A stretch of DNA of 64,000 bases from Gallionella sp. (GCA_028699065.1 JAQVVH010000001.1:543860-607859); one strand, 5' to 3'. Shown: positions 16,005 through 24,277, counted from the first letter of the stretch. A program made the numbers and translations. The notes: generated by a model not told the origin, from the sequence alone.

Positions 16005-17405
16005 ATGTTCAAAAAAACTTATTTGAGCGCGACGCTTGCCGCGCTGTTATCTCATCTGCCCTATGCGTCTGCCGCAACGAACGGCGACTTGCAATCTATC
16101 CGCGAGCAAATCCAGCAACTAAAGCAAAGCTACGAGCAGCGCATCGCGCAGTTGGAACAACGTTTGCAACAGGCCGAGTCTGCCGGAAAACGCGCGGAAG
16201 CCGTGGCTGAGCAGGCGCAAGCCACTGCACAGCAAACCGTCGTTTCACCTGCTGCCGCTTCCGGCACGAACGCTGGCGAGGGTGCATTCAATCCGGCCAT
16301 CTCGCTCATTTTGGGAGGCACTTACGGCTCGCTGCAACAAGATCCCGCGGTACCCGCTACCGGCTTTGCAATGAATCCGAATATGGGACACGCGCAAGGC
16401 TTCAATCTCGGCGAATCGGAGTTGGGCATTGCTGCCAACATTGATGTGAACTATCGCGGCGTAGCCACGCTGGCACTCGATCCTGCGGGCGGGGTAAGCG
16501 TGGAGAATGCGTATGTGCAAACTTCGGCATTGGGTAACGGCCTCAATCTGAAATTCGGCCGCTATTTTTCCGGAATGGGTTATCTGAACGAGCAACATGC
16601 CCATGCCTGGGATTTCGTCGACCAACCCTTGGTTTATGCCGCACTGTGGGGCAATCAACTGGGTGAGGACGGATTACAGGTGAAGTGGCTGGCACCGACG
16701 GATATATTTATCGAGCTCGGCGCCGAACTGGGACGCGGACGCGGCTTTCCGGGTTCTGACCGTGTGAAAAACGGCGCAGGCTCCGGCGTACTGTTCGCAC
16801 ATATCGCCGACGACATCGGCATCGAACACAGCTGGCGTGCGGGCGTTTCGTTGCATCAAACCCGCGCCGAAAACCGTATCAGCGACGGCGTGCCGGATCT
16901 GCCCGGAACCGTGGGCGGGGTAAGCAATAGCTTCAGCGGCGACAGCCAAACCGCAGGATTGGATTTTGTCTGGAAGTATTCACCCAACGGCAATATTCGC
17001 GACCGTTATGTGAAAGTACAGAGCGAATATTTCCGGCGCAAAGAAATCGGCTCGCTCACGTACGACCTTGCCACGGCAAATATCGCCGACAGCTACAGCG
17101 TCACACAAAGCGGCTGGTATCTGCAGGGCGTGTACCAGTTCATGCCGCACTGGCGCACGGGTTTGCGCTATGACCGGCTTGATCCGGGCATCGCGAGCAT
17201 CGGGCCGCTGAATGCCGGCAACGTCATCGGCAACTATGCGTTCAACCCGACGCGCACCTCGGTGATGCTGGACTACAGTCCGAGCGAATTCTCGCGTCTG
17301 CGCCTGCAACTCGCGCGCGACAACTCGCGGCAAGGCTTGCCGGACAACCAGCTTTTTCTGCAATACATCATGAGTCTGGGCGCGCATGGCGCCCACACGT
17401 ATTAG
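16005..17405 (+). CDS. Outer-membrane porin-like protein with N-terminal coiled coil
   Basis: A 466-residue exported protein: signal peptide (about 1-24, ending ASA-ATN), a coiled-coil stretch of about 25 residues (LQSIREQIQQLKQSYEQRIAQ onward), an Ala/Gln/Thr spacer, then a beta-barrel-like domain with alternating aromatic strands ending in a hydrophobic strand (NQLFLQYIMSLG). The coiled coil before a barrel resembles trimeric phosphate/anion porins. It lies 10 bases before a ZnuA-like gene, which suggests a role in letting metal cross the outer membrane. It lacks a TonB plug domain. Start ATG 16005 is set by the signal peptide. Confidence 0.72.
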   Translation: MFKKTYLSATLAALLSHLPYASAATNGDLQSIREQIQQLKQSYEQRIAQLEQRLQQAESAGKRAEAVAEQAQATAQQTVVSPAAASGTNAGEGAFNPAISLILGGTYGSLQQDPAVPATGFAMNPNMGHAQGFNLGESELGIAANIDVNYRGVATLALDPAGGVSVENAYVQTSALGNGLNLKFGRYFSGMGYLNEQHAHAWDFVDQPLVYAALWGNQLGEDGLQVKWLAPTDIFIELGAELGRGRGFPGSDRVKNGAGSGVLFAHIADDIGIEHSWRAGVSLHQTRAENRISDGVPDLPGTVGGVSNSFSGDSQTAGLDFVWKYSPNGNIRDRYVKVQSEYFRRKEIGSLTYDLATANIADSYSVTQSGWYLQGVYQFMPHWRTGLRYDRLDPGIASIGPLNAGNVIGNYAFNPTRTSVMLDYSPSEFSRLRLQLARDNSRQGLPDNQLFLQYIMSLGAHGAHTY

Positions 17406-17415
17406 GAGACATCAC

Positions 17416-18312
17416 ATGAGAAAAATTCTCGCACTACTGCTTCTGCTGGCCTGGGCCCTGCCGGCGCACGCCGCACTCAACGTGTTCGCCTGTGAACCCG
17501 AATGGGCGGCACTTACCCAAATACTAGCCGGTGACCAGGCCAGCATTTACACCGCCACCGGCGCACTGCAAGACCCGCATCGCATCGAGGCGCGCCCCAG
17601 TTTGATCGCCAAAGCCCGCCGCGCCAATCTGGTGGTCTGTACCGGTGCCGAGCTTGAAATGGCATGGCTGCCAGTGGTGCTGCGCGAGTCCGGCAACAGC
17701 GCGATTCACCCCGGCAGCAGCGGTTACTTCGAAGCGGCCAACGCGGTACACATGCTGGATATTCCCGCACGTCTGGATCGTGCCGATGGCGACGTACATG
17801 CACGGGGCAACCCGCATATCCAAACCGATGCGCGGAATTTTTTGCCCATTGCCGATGCGCTTAGCCAACGTTTGACCCAGCTCGATCCGGCAAACACGAC
17901 GCATTACCAAAACAGGCTCGCCGCTTTTCAGCAACAGTGGCGCGCGGCGCTGAAGAAGTGGGAACGGCAAGCCGCACCGCTAAAAGGTACGACAATCGTC
18001 GTGCAGCACAAAGGTTTCCCCTATCTGAATAACTGGCTCGGACTGCAGGAAATCACCGCGCTGGAACCCAAGCCGGGCATGGAGCCGAGCGCCGCATATC
18101 TCGGACAAGTGCTGAGCCAACTCAAGCTGCATCCCGCCAAAATGGTACTGCGTGCCGCTTATCAGGATGCCCGACCTTCGCAATGGATCGCCCAGCGCGC
18201 GCATATTGCGGCGGTCGAATTGCCTTACACGGTGGGTGGAAACGATGCGGCCAGCAATTTGTTCAGCTTGTTTGACGACACCATCGCGCGCTTGCTGACG
18301 GGCGCACAATAG
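17416..18312 (+). CDS. ZnuA-like metal ABC transporter substrate-binding protein
   Basis: A 298-residue periplasmic binding protein of cluster A-I (zinc/manganese). Signal peptide 1 to about 19 (ALPAHA). Probable metal ligands are the His in DPHRIEARP, the His in GNPHIQTDARN, a His in VVQHKGFPY, and an acidic residue near the C-terminus. It lacks the long His-rich loop typical of ZnuA, keeping only the GDVHARGNPHI segment. Ribosome binding site TTAGGAGA precedes ATG 17416. It sits between the porin-like gene and the permease gene; metal specificity (Zn versus Mn) is inferred. Confidence 0.85.
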   Translation: MRKILALLLLLAWALPAHAALNVFACEPEWAALTQILAGDQASIYTATGALQDPHRIEARPSLIAKARRANLVVCTGAELEMAWLPVVLRESGNSAIHPGSSGYFEAANAVHMLDIPARLDRADGDVHARGNPHIQTDARNFLPIADALSQRLTQLDPANTTHYQNRLAAFQQQWRAALKKWERQAAPLKGTTIVVQHKGFPYLNNWLGLQEITALEPKPGMEPSAAYLGQVLSQLKLHPAKMVLRAAYQDARPSQWIAQRAHIAAVELPYTVGGNDAASNLFSLFDDTIARLLTGAQ

Positions 18313-18404
18313 CCGCATGATCAGCGCAAGGCACAAGCGACGCGGCGTAAGCCACACGCTTTTCTCGCGTCGTGTGTGCCGTTCCTGAGCCGGAGGACTT
18401 ACCC

Positions 18405-19148
18405 ATGAATACCGTTGAATTAAACATTCTCATCCCCGCTTTCATTGCCGGAATGCTGATTCTTGTCACCCACATCCCGCTCGGGATGAAAGTACTGCAA
18501 CGCGGCATTATTTTTGCCGATCTCGCTGTGGCGCAGATCGCCGGACTGGGCATCGTTATCGCCGGGCTGTTCGGGATGACAGAACACCCCGTTGCCGTAC
18601 AAGGCATCGCCGTAAGCAGTGCACTGCTGGGCGCGGGACTGCTGGCTTACACCGAGCACCGCCACGCCGAGACACAGGAAGCCATCATAGGTTTACTATT
18701 CGTCCTCGCGGCCAGCGGCAGCGTTTTGCTGCTGAGCAGCGATACCCATTCGGGTGAGCACCTGAAAGACTTGTTGATCGGCCAAATTTTATGGGTCAAC
18801 TCAACTCAACTCATCGCCACCGCATGTCTAAGCGCGGCTTTACTGCTCACGTGGCCATTGCTGAAGCGATACTTGGGATCACTGGGCTTTTATGCCGCAT
18901 TCGCGCTGGCTGTCACCGCCTCGGTACAATTGGCTGGGATATACCTCGTTTTCGCGAGCCTGATCGTCCCGGCGCTGGCCACACTGCGCTGCGGGCACAA
19001 CCGTCTCGCACTCGCGTTCCTCGTCGGCCTCAGCGGTTATGCGCTCGGCCTGCTGTGTTCAGTCTGGCTCGATTTGCCCGCTGGCGCCGCGATTGTCTGG
19101 GCGATGAGCGCATGTGGTGCAGCCGTCGCACTGTGGCAACGCGCCTAA
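18405..19148 (+). CDS. ZnuB-like metal ABC transporter permease
   Basis: A 247-residue integral membrane protein of the ABC-3 family, about seven to eight hydrophobic segments, with the family pattern near the N-terminus (HIPLGMKVLQRGIIFADLAVAQIAGLG) and a His-rich cytoplasmic or loop segment TEHRHAETQE. Strong ribosome binding site CGGAGGAC before ATG 18405. It follows the binding-protein gene after a 92-bp gap, but no ATPase gene is found next to it or elsewhere in the window; the ATPase must be encoded elsewhere or be lost. The -10 element of aroE lies just after its stop. Confidence 0.87.
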   Translation: MNTVELNILIPAFIAGMLILVTHIPLGMKVLQRGIIFADLAVAQIAGLGIVIAGLFGMTEHPVAVQGIAVSSALLGAGLLAYTEHRHAETQEAIIGLLFVLAASGSVLLLSSDTHSGEHLKDLLIGQILWVNSTQLIATACLSAALLLTWPLLKRYLGSLGFYAAFALAVTASVQLAGIYLVFASLIVPALATLRCGHNRLALAFLVGLSGYALGLLCSVWLDLPAGAAIVWAMSACGAAVALWQRA

Positions 19149-19153
19149 CCCGC

Positions 19154-19159
19154 TATAAT
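19154..19159 (+). promoter_or_regulatory. Candidate -10 element for aroE-mtgA
   Basis: TATAAT followed by CCGCGCC, 28 bases before the aroE start and immediately after the permease stop. Suggests aroE-mtgA has its own promoter, independent of the metal cassette upstream. No strong -35. Confidence 0.5.
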
Positions 19160-19187
19160 CCGCGCCAGTTTGAAACCGACCCGAATC

Positions 19188-19991
19188 ATGACTGATCATT
19201 ACGCCGTCATCGGCCATCCCGTTGCCCACAGCAAATCGCCGCTCATCCACGCGCTGTTTGCCGCTCAGACCGGCCAGGATATGACTTATGAGGCCATTGA
19301 AGCGCCGCTGGGCGATTTTACGGGCACCGTCGCGCGCTTGCGCAGCGCGGGTTTTCGGGGCTGCAATGTGACCGTGCCGTTCAAGTTCGAGGCTTTCAAG
19401 CTCGCCACGCGCCGGAGTGCACGCGCGGAATCGGCGCAGGCCGTTAACACGCTGAATTTTTCCGGAGAGGTCATCGAGGGGGACAACACGGATGGCGCGG
19501 GATTGGTGCGCGACATCGAAAATAATCTGGGAATCATGCTACAGGGCCGGCGCGTGCTACTGATGGGCGCCGGGGGGGCCGCCTATGGCGTAGTCCTGCC
19601 GCTGCTGCAAGCCGGTGCAAATCTAACGGTGGTCAACCGCACGCCCGAAAAAGCGATCGCGCTCGCCGAAACATTTCCGGATGCCGCCATTCAGGCGGGC
19701 GGTTATGCCGCGCTGGATGCGTCCCCGTTTGATGTTGTCATCAATGCGACCTCCAGCGGCCTTACGGATGAACTGCCCCCCCTGCCGGAAACAGCGTTGT
19801 CGTCCGCCACACTGGCCTACGACATGATGTATGGACGGGAAACGCCCTTCATAGCGCTGGCCCGAACGCGCGGCGCCCGGATCGCCGACGGGCTGGGAAT
19901 GCTGGTGGAACAGGCGGCCGAAGCCTTCTTCGTCTGGCGTGGCGTGCGCCCGGACACACAAACTGTCCTGTCACAACTCCGCAAAACATGA
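19188..19991 (+). CDS. aroE: Shikimate dehydrogenase
   Basis: NADP-dependent reduction of 3-dehydroshikimate to shikimate. The 267-residue protein has the substrate motifs S15-K-S17, VTVPFK with catalytic K66, and GDNTDG with D102, followed by the nucleotide-binding GAGGAAYG loop (127-134) and NRT. The C-terminal GLGMLVEQAAEAF segment is typical. Start ATG 19188 (MTDHYAVIGHP); an upstream in-frame ATG at 19170 is less likely. Overlaps mtgA by 4 bases (ATGA). Confidence 0.96.
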   Translation: MTDHYAVIGHPVAHSKSPLIHALFAAQTGQDMTYEAIEAPLGDFTGTVARLRSAGFRGCNVTVPFKFEAFKLATRRSARAESAQAVNTLNFSGEVIEGDNTDGAGLVRDIENNLGIMLQGRRVLLMGAGGAAYGVVLPLLQAGANLTVVNRTPEKAIALAETFPDAAIQAGGYAALDASPFDVVINATSSGLTDELPPLPETALSSATLAYDMMYGRETPFIALARTRGARIADGLGMLVEQAAEAFFVWRGVRPDTQTVLSQLRKT

Positions 19992-20683
19992 GATTCCTCG
20001 GTTATCTGGCATGGCGTGCGCTGCTGGCCGTACTGGCGCTGATCCTGCTATATCAGCTGTGGATTTTTGCGCACATCGTGTGGTGGATCAAATTCAACCC
20101 CTCGACCAGCGCATTCATGGCGGACCGGCTCGCCGTGCTGCAGGACAAAAATCCCGATGCCGAACTGAAGCACAAGTGGGTACCCTACAACCGTATCTCC
20201 AATAATTTGAAACGGGCCCTGATTGCCGCCGAGGACGCCAAGTTCGTCGACCACGAGGGTTTCGACTGGGAAGGTATTCAGAAGGCCTACGAAAAAAACC
20301 TGAAGAAAGGCAAGATCGTCGCGGGCGGCTCCACCATCAGCCAGCAACTCGCGAAAAATCTGTTCCTCTCGACCAAACGCACCCCATGGCGCAAGGTGGA
20401 GGAGGCCATGATTACGCTAATGCTTGAGACGGTAATGGACAAGCGTCGCATCTTCGAGATTTATCTGAATGTCATCGAATGGGGCAACGGCGTGTTTGGC
20501 GCCGAGGCTGCCGCCCGGCATTACTACCGCACCAACGCAGCTTACCTCTCCACCGGGCAGGCCGCGAAACTCGCGGCCATGGTACCCAATCCCCGCTATT
20601 ACGACCGGCATCGCGAGGCGCGCGGACTGATGCGCAAAACCGGCATTATTCTGGCCCGAATGAACAGCGCCGAAATTCCTTAA
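19988..20683 (+). CDS. mtgA: Monofunctional biosynthetic peptidoglycan transglycosylase
   Basis: Inner-membrane glycosyltransferase family 51 enzyme that polymerises lipid II into glycan strands. The 231-residue protein has one N-terminal membrane anchor (about 5-28), the catalytic Glu motif LIAAEDAKFVDHEGFDW, GGSTISQQLAKNLFLS, and a third motif segment EIYLNVIEWGNGVFGAEAAA. No transpeptidase domain follows, which fits MtgA. Coupled to aroE, as in many beta- and gammaproteobacteria. Confidence 0.95.
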   Translation: MRFLGYLAWRALLAVLALILLYQLWIFAHIVWWIKFNPSTSAFMADRLAVLQDKNPDAELKHKWVPYNRISNNLKRALIAAEDAKFVDHEGFDWEGIQKAYEKNLKKGKIVAGGSTISQQLAKNLFLSTKRTPWRKVEEAMITLMLETVMDKRRIFEIYLNVIEWGNGVFGAEAAARHYYRTNAAYLSTGQAAKLAAMVPNPRYYDRHREARGLMRKTGIILARMNSAEIP

Positions 20684-20737
20684 GCGCCCCTCCGCCTAAT
20701 TCTTTACAATGGCGCGGGCTCAACGGGGACTGGCGCC

Positions 20738-22192
20738 ATGACCAACGCTCACAGCGAAAATCATCACACCGAAAATGTGCAGGAACACCTGAAACAGGTG
20801 GAATTGCTGCTGCACAAGCACGCCCTCGTGGAGACCATTGCGCACAAGCAGGAACTCGCGCGTGAAGACCGGCACGTATTGGTGGACACGCTGCTGCACA
20901 AGCAACATCTGGCCGAATTGCAGCGCAAACTGGACGAACTTCACCCAGCCGACATCGCCTATATTCTCGAAGCCCTGCCGATCGAACCGCGTCTGCTGGT
21001 CTGGGATCTGGTCAAGTCAGAGCGCGACGGCGAAATTCTGATCGAAGTTTCTGACGCGGTACGCGAATCGCTGATCGCAACCATGAGCCGTGAGGAGCTG
21101 CGCGAGGCGGCCGAACAGCTGGACACGGACGAACTTGCCGATCTCGCGCCGGATCTGCCGCAACACGTTATGCGCGACGTGTTCAAGTCACTGTCTATCG
21201 AAGAGCGCGAGCAACTGCGCTCGGCCATGTCCTATTCCGAGGACTCGGTGGGTGCGCTGATGGATTTCAACATGATCCATGTACGCGATGACGTGACACT
21301 GGAAGTGGTCTCCCGCTACCTGCGTCGCTTCGACGAACTGCCCGACCATACCGACCAAGTCTTCGTTGTCGATCGCGACGATCATTTCAAGGGCGTGCTG
21401 CCCATCAATCTGATTGTGGTGAACGAACCGGAAACCGTGGTCAGCAAATTGATGCTGAGCGACACCATCCAGCTGCATCCGGAGAACAAGGCGGATCAGG
21501 CGGCACAGGCGTTCGAGCGCTACGATCTGGTTTCCGCACCGGTGATTGATGAAGATAACAAACTGGTCGGCCGCGTAACGGTGAACGTTGTGCTGGATTT
21601 CATCCGCACCGAATCGGAAAGCGACCTGCTTAATCAGGCCGGCCTGCGCGAAGAGGAAGATATTTTCGCCTCCGTCTGGAAATCGGCGAAAAACCGCTGG
21701 GCCTGGCTGGCGCTAAATCTGTGCACCGCATTTTTTGCCTCGCGCGTCATCGGCGAATTTGAAGGCACGATCGAAAAATTCGTGGCGCTGGCAACGCTGA
21801 TGCCCATCGTTGCGGGTATCGCGGGCAACTCGGCGAACCAGACAACCACCATCATCATCCGCTCGCTCGCACTGGGACAAATCACACCGGGAAACGCCCG
21901 CCGCCTGATGATCAAGGAGCTGATTATCAGCGGCATGAACGGTCTGGTTTGGGGCGGCATCGCAGGTCTGTTTGCCTACCTCCTGTATCACAGCGTTGCG
22001 TTGGGTGTCGTTATGACCAGCGCAATGCTGCTCAATCTGTCCGTGGGCGCGATTGTCGGCATGGTCATTCCGCTGACCATGCAAAAATTCGGGCGCGATC
22101 CGGCCATTGGGTCCAGTGTGATGATTACCGCCATCACCGACAGCGGCGGCTTTTTCATCTTCCTTGGCCTCGCGACACTGTTCCTGATCTAG
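20738..22192 (+). CDS. mgtE: Magnesium transporter MgtE
   Basis: A 484-residue homodimeric Mg2+ channel. The N-terminal cytosolic superhelical domain (LHPADIAYILEALP onward) is followed by two CBS domains (about 175-300) that sense Mg2+, a connecting helix, and five C-terminal membrane helices with PIVAGIAGNSANQ, ITPGNARRLMIKE and AIGSSVMITAITDSGGFFIFLG, the family's pore segments. Length is a little above average owing to the N-terminal extension (1-60, rich in His and Glu). Monocistronic; the shared terminator lies 23 bases past the stop. Confidence 0.95.
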   Translation: MTNAHSENHHTENVQEHLKQVELLLHKHALVETIAHKQELAREDRHVLVDTLLHKQHLAELQRKLDELHPADIAYILEALPIEPRLLVWDLVKSERDGEILIEVSDAVRESLIATMSREELREAAEQLDTDELADLAPDLPQHVMRDVFKSLSIEEREQLRSAMSYSEDSVGALMDFNMIHVRDDVTLEVVSRYLRRFDELPDHTDQVFVVDRDDHFKGVLPINLIVVNEPETVVSKLMLSDTIQLHPENKADQAAQAFERYDLVSAPVIDEDNKLVGRVTVNVVLDFIRTESESDLLNQAGLREEEDIFASVWKSAKNRWAWLALNLCTAFFASRVIGEFEGTIEKFVALATLMPIVAGIAGNSANQTTTIIIRSLALGQITPGNARRLMIKELIISGMNGLVWGGIAGLFAYLLYHSVALGVVMTSAMLLNLSVGAIVGMVIPLTMQKFGRDPAIGSSVMITAITDSGGFFIFLGLATLFLI

Positions 22193-22216
22193 TCTAGCCG
22201 GCTTCCTGCAAGCGAA

Positions 22217-22244
22217 AAAAAGGGCGACTTGTGTCGCCCTTTTT
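22217..22244. terminator. Bidirectional terminator between mgtE and the H1-like gene
   Basis: AAAAGGGCGAC-TTGT-GTCGCCCTTTT: an 8-bp GC stem flanked by A-run and T-run on both strands, lying between two convergent genes (ends at 22192 and 22264). Confidence 0.92.
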
Positions 22245-22263
22245 GAATGATTCCGGAACTCGC

Positions 22264-22767
22264 CTAGGCGCCCAGAATACCTCGCCCTGCAGACTTCTTA
22301 GCCGCCGGCTTTGCGGCAACTTTCTTAACTGCTGGCTTGGCTGCGGCTTTTTTCACTGCAGGTTTGGCGACTGCCTTTTTAGCTGCAGGCTTCTTGGCAA
22401 CGACTTTTTTAGCCGCTGGCTTTGCGGCAACTTTCTTAACGGCTGGCTTGGCTGCGACTTTTTTCACCGCAGGTTTAGCGGCTACCTTTTTAGCTGCAGG
22501 TTTAGCCACTGCTTTTTTCACTGCAGGCTTGGCCACTGCTTTTTTGGCGACGACTTTTTTAGCCGCTGGCTTTGCGGCAGCTTTTTTCACTGCAGGTTTG
22601 GCCACTGCTTTTTTAGCGACGGGCTTTTTGGCGACGACTTTTTTAGCCGCTGGCTTTGCGGCAACTTTTTTCACTGCGGGTTTAGCGACTGCTTTTTTGA
22701 CTGCGGGTTTGGCTGCGGCAGGTTTTTTTGCCGCGGGTGCTTTTTTCTTGGTCTCGGATGTTGCCAT
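22264..22767 (-). CDS. Histone H1-like AAKKA/AKPAVKK-repeat protein
   Basis: A 167-residue protein made almost entirely of Ala, Lys, Pro and Val. Nearly the whole chain is tandem units such as AVAKPAVKK and VAAKPAAKK; only the first ~10 residues (MATSETKKKA) and the last six (GRGILGA region) differ. This is the composition of bacterial histone H1-like proteins, thought to bind nucleic acid through their charge. Start ATG 22767, with GGAG seven bases upstream; an ATG at 22779 is less likely. No enzymatic domain. It differs from the histone-like gene at 740-1102, which ends in DUF2934. Confidence 0.85.
   Translation of the reverse strand: MATSETKKKAPAAKKPAAAKPAVKKAVAKPAVKKVAAKPAAKKVVAKKPVAKKAVAKPAVKKAAAKPAAKKVVAKKAVAKPAVKKAVAKPAAKKVAAKPAVKKVAAKPAVKKVAAKPAAKKVVAKKPAAKKAVAKPAVKKAAAKPAVKKVAAKPAAKKSAGRGILGA
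22300..22725. repeat. In-frame tandem repeats encoding AKPA(A/V)KK units
   Basis: Short degenerate units (on the plus strand, variants of TTTTTAGCCGCTGGCTTTG and TTTTTCACTGCAGGTTTGG) recur about every 24-39 bases through the H1-like gene. They vary in third positions and keep frame, so they are protein-coding repeats prone to length change by slippage or recombination. Confidence 0.85.
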
Positions 22768-22916
22768 TTTCATCTCCATAAAAATTAGAACATTCTCACA
22801 ACGTTATGACACCCAAACGCCAGAGATTCAGTGCAAGACGCTTGCGGCATCGGCACTGTATCCAGCTTGTCATATTCGCGCAACAAATTTCGCAACGCTG
22901 TGGCGGAAATGGCAAA

Positions 22917-24164
22917 TCACGATAAGAGATGCTCACCCGAAAAGAGGTCAGAAATTTTTTCGCGCTCGCGAATCAGATGCACACGATCAACATCAACCAT
23001 CACCTCTGCAGCACGCGGGCGCGTGTTGTAGTTCGACGCCATACTCATACCGTAAGCACCCGCTGAAAGCACTGCCAACAGGGCGTTTGGCTCGATCGAC
23101 AACTCGCGCGCGTGACCGAGGAAATCGCCCGTTTCACAAACCGGTCCGACAATTTCACACGTCATTTTCGGCAGATCGTTCTGCGTTGCCGGCACGATGT
23201 TGTGATATGCGTCGTACAAGGCGGGACGCATCAGATCATTCATTGCCGCATCGACGATGACGAAATTTTTTTCTTCACCGTGTTTGAGATATTCAACGCG
23301 CGTCAGCAGCGTGCCGGCGTTACCGACCAGCACGCGCCCCGGTTCGAGAATCAATTTTTCAGCGCGCCCGTTCAGCGCTGACAACAGCGCCGCGACATAG
23401 TCGGCAATCGCGGGGGGCGTCTCATCGTCATAACAAATACCCAGTCCGCCGCCCAAATCAATATGCTCCAGTGCGATGCCTTCCGCCGCCAGTGCATCGA
23501 CGAGCTGCAGCACTTTTCCGACAGCGGCTGCAAAGGGACTCACCTCAGTCAGCTGCGAGCCAATGTGGCAGTCGATCCCGCGAATATGCAGATGCGGCAG
23601 ATCGCGCGCCTGACGATACAGCGCCAGCGCGTCTTCGTAAGCCACGCCGAATTTGTTCTGCTTCAGCCCGGTGGAAATATAGGGATGCGTCTTGGCATCG
23701 ACATCGGGATTCACGCGCAAACTGACCGGCGCAATTTTGCCCAGACTGCCGGCCACTTCATTCAGACGCAGCAACTCGGGCGCCGATTCCACGTTGAAAC
23801 ACAGAATGCCGGCATCCAGTGCCCGCCGCATTTCGTCCGCCGTTTTCCCCACGCCGGAAAACACCACCTTGCCGGCATCGCCCCCGGCCGCGAGCACGCG
23901 TTGCAACTCGCCGCCCGAAACAATATCGAAGCCTGCACCCAGTTTTGCAAACACATTCAGAATCGCCAGATTGGGATTCGCCTTGACCGCGTAGCAAACC
24001 AGATGCGGCGTGCCGGATAGCGCCTGCTCAAACGCCTGATAAGCTTCGGTCAGCGCCGTGCGCGAATAGACGTAGCAAGGGGTGCCGAACCGGCCGGCAA
24101 TTTCATCGAGCGCAACCTGTTCGAGAAACAGACGCCCGTCGCGGTAATGAAAATGGGGATTCAT
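22917..24164 (-). CDS. lysA: Diaminopimelate decarboxylase
   Basis: Last step of lysine synthesis: decarboxylates meso-diaminopimelate. The 415-residue PLP enzyme (alanine racemase-like barrel plus beta domain) shows CYAVKANPNL with the PLP lysine, IDCHIGSQL, the glycine-rich LGGGLGICYDDE and, near the end, SAGAYGMSMASNYN. Start ATG 24164 (MNPHFHYRDG) overlaps the stop of lptM as ATGA, ruling out the longer ORF. Divergent from cyaY, as in many proteobacteria. Confidence 0.96.
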   Translation of the reverse strand: MNPHFHYRDGRLFLEQVALDEIAGRFGTPCYVYSRTALTEAYQAFEQALSGTPHLVCYAVKANPNLAILNVFAKLGAGFDIVSGGELQRVLAAGGDAGKVVFSGVGKTADEMRRALDAGILCFNVESAPELLRLNEVAGSLGKIAPVSLRVNPDVDAKTHPYISTGLKQNKFGVAYEDALALYRQARDLPHLHIRGIDCHIGSQLTEVSPFAAAVGKVLQLVDALAAEGIALEHIDLGGGLGICYDDETPPAIADYVAALLSALNGRAEKLILEPGRVLVGNAGTLLTRVEYLKHGEEKNFVIVDAAMNDLMRPALYDAYHNIVPATQNDLPKMTCEIVGPVCETGDFLGHARELSIEPNALLAVLSAGAYGMSMASNYNTRPRAAEVMVDVDRVHLIREREKISDLFSGEHLLS

Positions 24165-24277
24165 CGTACCGCTCCGTTGCTGTCTGCCGTTTCTGCGGAT
24201 GGCAGTGTCAGCGGTCCTTTTTGACCGCAACCTTGCAGCAGCAAGGCAAACAACAAGATAATGGCGAGGCGCATCAT
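24161..24277 (-). CDS. lptM: LPS-assembly small lipoprotein LptM (YifL-like)
   Basis: A tiny gene of 38 codons directly before lysA. The product begins MMRLAIILLFALLLQGCGQKG: a lipoprotein signal peptide with lipobox LLQG-C and the CGQKGPL sequence found in LptM/YifL, which in E. coli helps disulfide maturation of LptD. Either of two adjacent ATGs (24277 or 24274) can start it. The stop overlaps the lysA start (ATGA), and the lptM-lysA/cyaY arrangement is conserved in proteobacteria, which supports the call despite its size. Confidence 0.88.
   Translation of the reverse strand: MMRLAIILLFALLLQGCGQKGPLTLPSAETADSNGAVR

Noticed and set aside
18313-18404. Remnant of a missing znuC ATPase gene in the binding protein-permease gap
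   Set aside because: The 92-bp gap encodes no Walker motif or ATPase-like fragment in any frame I could read.
19554-19595. Tyr in the GAGGAAYG loop of AroE as an unusual cofactor site
   Set aside because: That loop position varies among shikimate dehydrogenases; all catalytic residues are intact.
22300-22725. Regular short repeats considered as a CRISPR array
   Set aside because: Units are degenerate, keep reading frame, lack unique spacers of constant length, and encode the H1-like protein.
22337-23260. A plus-strand Phe/Ala/Leu-rich 307-codon frame that looks like a membrane protein
   Set aside because: It is the complement of the Lys/Ala repeat gene; AAR/GCN repeats read backwards give Phe/Leu/Ala. 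The minus strand has the ribosome binding site and terminator.
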